Source: Branchiostoma floridae (taxonomy: Eukaryota > Chordata > Leptocardii > Amphioxiformes > Branchiostomatidae). From it: DNA of 64,000 nucleotides. The position numbers and the translations under genes were made by a program. Each line of letters begins with the position of its first letter. Positions within the stretch are counted from its first letter, which is position 1. The stretch spans positions 12,010,886 to 12,074,885 of the forward strand of contig NC_049996.1 of NCBI RefSeq assembly GCF_000003815.2. The letters are read 5' to 3'. Shown here in pieces: positions 58,347 to 64,000 of the stretch. The notes beneath the pieces were generated by a model that searched no databases, was not told where the DNA came from, and was given only the letters and a program-made list of their open reading frames with translations.

Positions 58347-61292
58347 CACAGTAAGCGCGTTTCAGAGAAAATATATATATATATATATATAGAAAGATCA
58401 TGGACACCCCTACATTCTCACTCGTGGGAAATACCGTCGCGTGCCTCAATCCAAGAAAATTTGACAATAGTTAATGTGAAGAATAGTACACATCGTTAGT
58501 ACTACTGTATTTATTACTGGTGTCTGAATCTCTGGTCACTCCGGTGTCTACTTTGTGCGGAGAAGTATAATGAAGTGTCAAATACATGTATGCGTGTATC
58601 CACCCCTTGTGTTTAATTTCGACTTGTAGACTATGTATATAATCTGTACATTAGTAAAATTGGTATTTTTACCTACCATTCAAGAAATTATTTCATAGTA
58701 CGGATGCTATACGTGATCCGTTGTGTTCTTAGGGTTTTGGCTTATTCAATATGAAACGTCAAGCCAAAACCCGAAGAATACAACAGATTGGGTATTGCTC
58801 CATATCGCCCCCAATGAACTAGAGCTGATGCTGAAAGAGGTGAAAGCATCCAAATGTCAAACTTTACCTACGTCTCTCCCCGATCATGGGTAGAACGTAT
58901 CATGCCTCCTTTAATAGGGTCTAATTTGCTGACACGTGCAATGTTTTGCATAGATGTTTTGTGTTGGCCTTAAAAGGTAATCATCTATAAGAGAGGGAGA
59001 GATAATTAAAGAAAGGTAGTAAGATAAGAAAGAGAGAAAGCGAAAGAAATGCGGAGAGAAATTCAACAAAAGACAAAGAGGGAGCTAGAAAGAAAGACTG
59101 ACGGCGGCTATATCCACACCATCAGAAGAGAGCTAGCCATTGAGAGGCTGTCCATAAGTAGCGGTGACGTCATGACGAACCATATACATTTGTACAGACG
59201 AACAGGAAACACCTTTAACCTCTGACACGTACCAGCCCACCCCAAAACAAAAGCTCTGGCTCTCAGCCGACGTTTCGGGGCTGGGAAAAGCGGAAGTGGT
59301 ACAACAACTTTCGCCAACAGTCAGAGCGAGATTTATAACGTTACAGCAAAGAGCATGTTGTAGTATACACTCGGGAATAAGTTGTAAAATCTGCTTCTTA
59401 GTACCAGAACGCACTTGACAAGTTGTTGACGACAGAACGTTATCTGGCCTACAATCAAGAGCAACTCTCAAAGGTAAGATCAAGATCATGTTTCTTGACT
59501 CACTGAGCGTACATAATTGTATTACTGTATGGTTGTGGCATTACATAGGAGGACATTGTACGGCAGATATTGGCTTTGGTTGTTGGTAATTTTTGATTAC
59601 ATGATGTATCTTAACATGTTTCCTGTTATGGCGACGATAAAACCCACTTCAACTGTTAGGGACTGACCAGTAAGTGTAGGAAAGGCGGGGGGTGGGGTAA
59701 AGGAAGTCAGGAAAAGTTTTAATAAAAGATCGATATTTTCCATGGCATTCTGTGCTTACTGGCGACCCCTTACGAGCCCATCCCTTAGACATCGTAATTC
59801 TGACAACGCTTGTAGATTTAAGGGAACAGGCATTAACCATTTATTCAGGAGGTGCAGCAACGCTTAACGATAAACGATTTGTACGTTGCGAAATGTTTTT
59901 GAAACGTTCGCTAGTTCAATTATAGGATTGTTCCGTTGCACAATTGTATTTACGGAGTGTCTGGACAGGCTAGTCTGCAAACACCGACACAACCGGACGC
60001 TAAGTTATGACTTTTGGGCAATCTGGCGTTTGACTTCGCGACAGGAATATATGTTTTTGTCGACAACGCTAATGATGAATTCAATTATTCAGGATAAAAT
60101 CTAACTTGCATGCTACGTCATAAAGCGAACCCAATTGCCCTTCACCAATAGTACTATATTGCCTTTTGCAAACATTCCGCCCTCGATAATACCATACCAC
60201 TGTCCTCTTCCAAGACAAAGTTGAGATTATTTTCTAGTTAAAGAAAACATAAAGCGTAGTATGAGACACGAGACCCCTAGTACTCCAGTCTCTTGTAACA
60301 GCCTTCATTTTCCAGTTTTGCATTACGTCAGTCAGTGTGAATTCCAGACCATTGTGCTGCGCTCATCCAAGACAAAGTCAAGACTAAAGAAAGAATGCAG
60401 CGTAAGGCAAATCTACTGTCCAGACAAATACTACAGTCACAGATGTTGTACTGCTTTAAACCGAGTATGTAGCACTAGCATAGCCACGCAGTGTATGGAG
60501 TTTTCGGTGCCGGGACGGCGTTTTAAATTTCATTTTTAACAGGAGAAAGTGGTATGTTTTGTTCGTGACGCGTGTGTAAACGAATAATACTTAATACTAC
60601 TCTTACATAATTCAGCTCTGGCTGTGAAGAGAGAGAAGTAGGCTTCTCCCAATAACTTACTAAAACATTCAATGTTTGTGTCTATGTGTCACAAGATTTT
60701 CACACAGTGTAATCGATACTTTTCCGTTTCCGAAAGCGAAAGAGAACAGCCATTCCGTCCGGATGGAGAGACCTGTTGTTCTCGTCTGATAGCGGTTGGC
60801 TCCATGCCACTTTTCCGGGGGCGCATTTATATTCTCACGTGTTTAGTCACAAGACAAATATCAGATGGTCAAAGTGTTGCAGATTCATCCGCCGACGGAA
60901 TTTTAAGTCGTCGAAACTAAATTTTCAGATAGCTTTCCATCCAGGGCCTTCCAGACCTTGCAAATTTTAAGAACTCAATCAAGCGGTTCATTATTTTCTC
61001 CGAAAATGGAGGTACTGCGTTCGGTTTATCTGTATGTCTGTTTGTCTGGATTATGTATTTTTCAAATTCATGGTATCCACGTTCACCACAGAGTGGCAGG
61101 AAGTGAATGACAGAGTTGCAGACGTGACAGGAAGTGGAGTTCAGAGTTTGCAGAACTGATTTTTTTTCGAGAAAAGATATTATAATTTCTCTGAATTACA
61201 ATTTAAAACGCAAATTTTGTTATTGCTAACACATGTATCCAACAGCGATTATTTTTCATATTGTATCATATTTTCCATCCAGGAAAGACATC
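58347..61292. other. Intergenic region between sialyltransferase and lectin receptor
   Basis: No gene is supported. Contents: an (AT)n run at 58371-58390, a strong hairpin at 58720-58784, and a purine-rich GA tract at about 58990-59100. The lectin receptor promoter and any non-coding first exon lie near the end, because an acceptor (CATCCAG) ends 10 bp before its start codon. Confidence 0.45.
58720..58784. ncRNA. 65-nt perfect-size hairpin, possible small RNA or MITE
   Basis: Arms of 24 nt (GTTGTGTTCTTAGGGTTTTG.. and ..CAAAACCCGAAGAATACAAC) pair with two mismatches around a 17-nt loop. The size is that of a pre-miRNA, but such hairpins also arise from tiny foldback transposons. No expression evidence. 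Confidence 0.25.
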
Positions 61293-64000
61293 ATGGACGA
61301 ATACTACAATCTGACCACCCTATCTCCCGAAACTCCGGAAAATGGTAGGTTTCTTCTTGTTCTGCATTTCTGCAGTTTCGTTTTTCTGAGACATATTGTT
61401 AGATTTTGCATTCGTTATGATAATGCGTTTTTATACCATCCTCTCATGCCAGGCTCGCCGCTTGTAAATGTCAAATTATTTACATTAGCAATGGCCTACT
61501 GTCACCCATCCAGATACTTCCAATCCCGTTGCTAGATCTAGAGGAAAAGTTACCAGCCAATCAGATTGCCACCGTGGGCGACGACATGATTGGTTGGTGA
61601 CGACTGGCTAGCGCTTTGTGGGCAATAAGAAAAAGCCGCTAGCCTATCAAGTTCTTCCACTCCTGTTGTAAAGGAAAAGTTACCAGCCAATCAGGTTGCC
61701 TCTTTAGCGTAGGCGGCGACATGATTGGTTGGCAACGGCTGGTCAGTGCTCAGGCAGCCAGAACGACGGAAAGAGGGCCCGTACGTCAGGGTCGTTGCAT
61801 GACACGAAAATATACAAGAGGTGGGCCTTGCATGAGAGGATACAAGCATTCATAATCTTTGATGACCCTCGTTAACTTTTACAGGGGACTATACCGCTTT
61901 GAACAAGGACGAAATTCAGGACGAACTTTATGAGATCCCCGAACCGATGCCGACCGATGATCGCACGGAAGGTGCAGATCTCCTCGCGGATCCTTCTGAA
62001 GACGATCTCGAAAAGTACGAGGGAGCGAGTCAGGAAGTCATCGCCATGTACGAGTCGCCACAGCCTCCCTTCACTCTACCATGGAAAATATGCGTCATCA
62101 TCTTTATACTAATCAACGTGGGAGTGGTGGGGTTTCTTGTTTATCACGTTAGTAAGTAACATTCAGATACATCCATCAATTTGATAACTGAATGATAAAT
62201 CAGAAGGAGTTTAAAACTACAACAACACTAGCAAGTCAAAGGTGTTTTGGAGCTGCTTCGTTTTTAGGAACGTTAGCATGATTGAACACATTTGACTTTG
62301 GTTCCCTCTGACCTCGTTTGCTGATACAGCTGACTTATTTTATAGCAGCTATCAATGACGGTATTGGTAGACCTATAACACAAGCAAATAAGTCATATGT
62401 GTGCATTTTTTCAGTAACCATTGGACAGGAAGCGAATGTCCAGTCGTATAGAGTCAGCCTCTTACAACACAAGATGGAAAACTTGGTGAAAAACCTGTTG
62501 GGCGTGGAAAATGTGAAAAGGAAAGGTAAGCACTACAAAAACCTGAACTCTGTGCCACTTATTCCGGGTGATAATTAAAGACCCTTTCAATCGTGTAAAT
62601 TATAATGCAGGGTAGACGTCAGTGTAATTGCCCGTGTGATTACCGTATGTAATCAACAATAAGCGATTTACTAGTTTGAAGTACGCCTGCGCATGCGATG
62701 CTGCTAATTTGTAAACAGCTCTACTGAGCGTGTTTAATATAATGTCCAAACGTGTTTTGCTTATGATATATAACCTACAGTACGTCACACTAGTCTGTGC
62801 ATGCGCACTTCAAACCGTGACGCAGCTTACTCTTAAAAGCTGACTATATAGAGGCTTATGTAGGTTACAGTATTTTTTTTAAAGATGGAAATTGATGTAT
62901 AGTAGGGTTATATTGAGGTCCATATGCTAAATATCAGTTCCCCGTCTCCCCACAGAGAACTGGCTGGAGTCAGACCCGTCCTGGGCGGTGCTAGCATCCG
63001 GGACACCCCACGCCGTCGACGGCGTGACGTTCGACGCCGACAAAGCGCTAGACGGTGACGTCACCACCTACTGGGATCCCTCGGACGAACGGTACTCCAA
63101 CGACTGGTACATCATACTCGACTTGAAGTCCATCCACGACATTTCCAAAATCGCACTGACGAACTTCGGCGATACTGTACATGACGTCACAGATTTCACC
63201 CTACAGGCATCGTTGACGTCATCGCCGTACGAATGGAGGGATGTTGTCGCTGTCAGCGACGTCCAAGCGGGGACCAATCGTTCACAAGTGTTTGGGGAAT
63301 TTACGGTGACGTCACGATACTTCAAATTCACGGTGACGGCAACACAGCAGGGCTGGCAGCCCTGGCTTCGGGAAATTCGTTTCTTTGGGGCAAAAACGGC
63401 AGGTAAGCATAATCATTTAACCTCCGTAAATATGGAGGTATTATGTTGGTTCCTGTGTGTGCTTATTTGTTGTTTATCTTGGTGTGTGTCGAAAGCTTTT
63501 GGAAACTTGTAGAGTGACAGGATGTGAGTCGGAAGTGACCATATTATGTCAGTGGAATATATGGTTAGGGTTACCTGTCTACTTAAGGAACTTAAATGAA
63601 CCAAAGTATATTTTTTTTGCACAATTTCGCACAGGAGAGGGAAACTGTGAGGCCGGATACAAATCTTTCGGAAAGGGCTGTTTCCGTTTCTCCGTGAACC
63701 AACTGTCGTTTGAGGACGCCCGCAAGGTTTGTCGGGACGATGGCGGCCATCTTGCCATCGTCAAGGATCCGAATAATCACGCACGAATCGCGGACTACAT
63801 CAGGAGCACCACCAATGGCAGTCATTGGATTGGGCTGCAGCTGGAGTCATTCGGGGCAGGGGCAGACAGAAGAGGGGTGTTTTTCTGGGAGGACGGGACT
63901 TTGCTGACAGGGTGGAAGGGGTGGCATGAGGGAGAGCCGAGTTCTATTGCAGAGGGTGGAAGTGAAGACTGTGTAGAAATGGCAGACTTCCACGACTATG
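61293..64000 (+). CDS. Type II receptor: YxxL tail, TM, discoidin and C-type lectin domains (partial)
   Basis: CDS: 61293-61344, 61885-62151, 62415-62525, 62956-63402, 63635->64000; all junctions phase 1; it runs past the window. The cytoplasmic N-terminus (1-83) is acidic and carries Y4-Y-N-L7 and Y20-T-A-L23, plus Tyr33 (YEIP), Tyr62 and Tyr73. A membrane segment follows at 86-104 (ICVIIFILINVGVVGFLVY), then a short stalk (107-144), a coagulation factor 5/8 C-type (discoidin) domain (about 145-290, WYIILDLKS, WLREIRFFG) and a C-type lectin domain from 293 (CEAGYKSFGKGC, WIGL). The mannose-type EPN triad is EPS here, so sugar binding is uncertain. The topology resembles vertebrate lectin receptors of the Dectin type. 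I do not recognise an orthologue. Confidence 0.85.
61555..61750. repeat. Tandem repeat with paired CCAAT boxes
   Basis: Two copies, about 130 bp apart, of GAAAAGTTACCAGCCAATCA, then a GGCGACGACATGATTGGTTGG-like block. Each copy holds one CCAAT box in each orientation, four in total, within intron 1 of the lectin receptor. Confidence 0.65.

Overview
The window is animal genomic DNA, almost certainly from an amphioxus (genus Branchiostoma). The strongest marker is a gene at 35146-45055 whose core exons match calcium vector protein (CaVP), a muscle EF-hand protein known from amphioxus. The genes have short exons with GT..AG introns, and the intergenic DNA is rich in small inverted-repeat transposons. 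There is one assembly gap (20830-20929). All gene models below come from reading frames and splice phases only; no transcript data were available.

Layout. (1) 2.3-22.6 kb holds three paralogous MID1/TRIM18-type (TRIM class C-I) genes. TRIM-A (+, 2333-7172) has lost a recognisable RING and continues, in phase, into three exons encoding a poly(A)-binding-protein MLLE (PABC) domain. TRIM-B (-, 11269-15868) has RING, two B-boxes, coiled coil/COS, five FN3 domains and SPRY. TRIM-C (+, 18827-22593) has the standard single-FN3 plan, but one exon is lost in the gap. B and C are head to head. A 2.47-kb TTAA-flanked composite transposon lies just beyond the TRIM-B stop codon. (2) 23.5-25.8 kb carries a minus-strand kelch-like gene with two BTB domains. 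(3) 27.5 kb has a tRNA-Glu gene, then about 7.5 kb without convincing genes. (4) 35.1-45.5 kb is the CaVP gene, with microexons at the 5' end and three equal-length alternative terminal exons. (5) 46.8-58.3 kb holds two divergent ST8Sia-like sialyltransferases with the same exon plan; the minus-strand copy has Asp where the catalytic His of motif VS is expected. (6) 61.3-64.0 kb is the start of a type II membrane receptor with tyrosine motifs in the tail, a transmembrane segment, a discoidin (F5/8C) domain and a C-type lectin domain that runs off the window.

The most notable item is the TRIM-MLLE fusion. MLLE domains are known chiefly from cytoplasmic PABPs and the ubiquitin ligase UBR5, where they dock PAM2 peptides of mRNA-regulatory proteins. 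A MID-type TRIM scaffold with this module would join a microtubule/ubiquitin-family scaffold to poly(A)-mRNA partners. Second are the CaVP terminal exon cassette, which swaps the last helix of the calcium-binding EF-hand 4, and its N-terminal extension. Third is the receptor with a paired YxxL tail.
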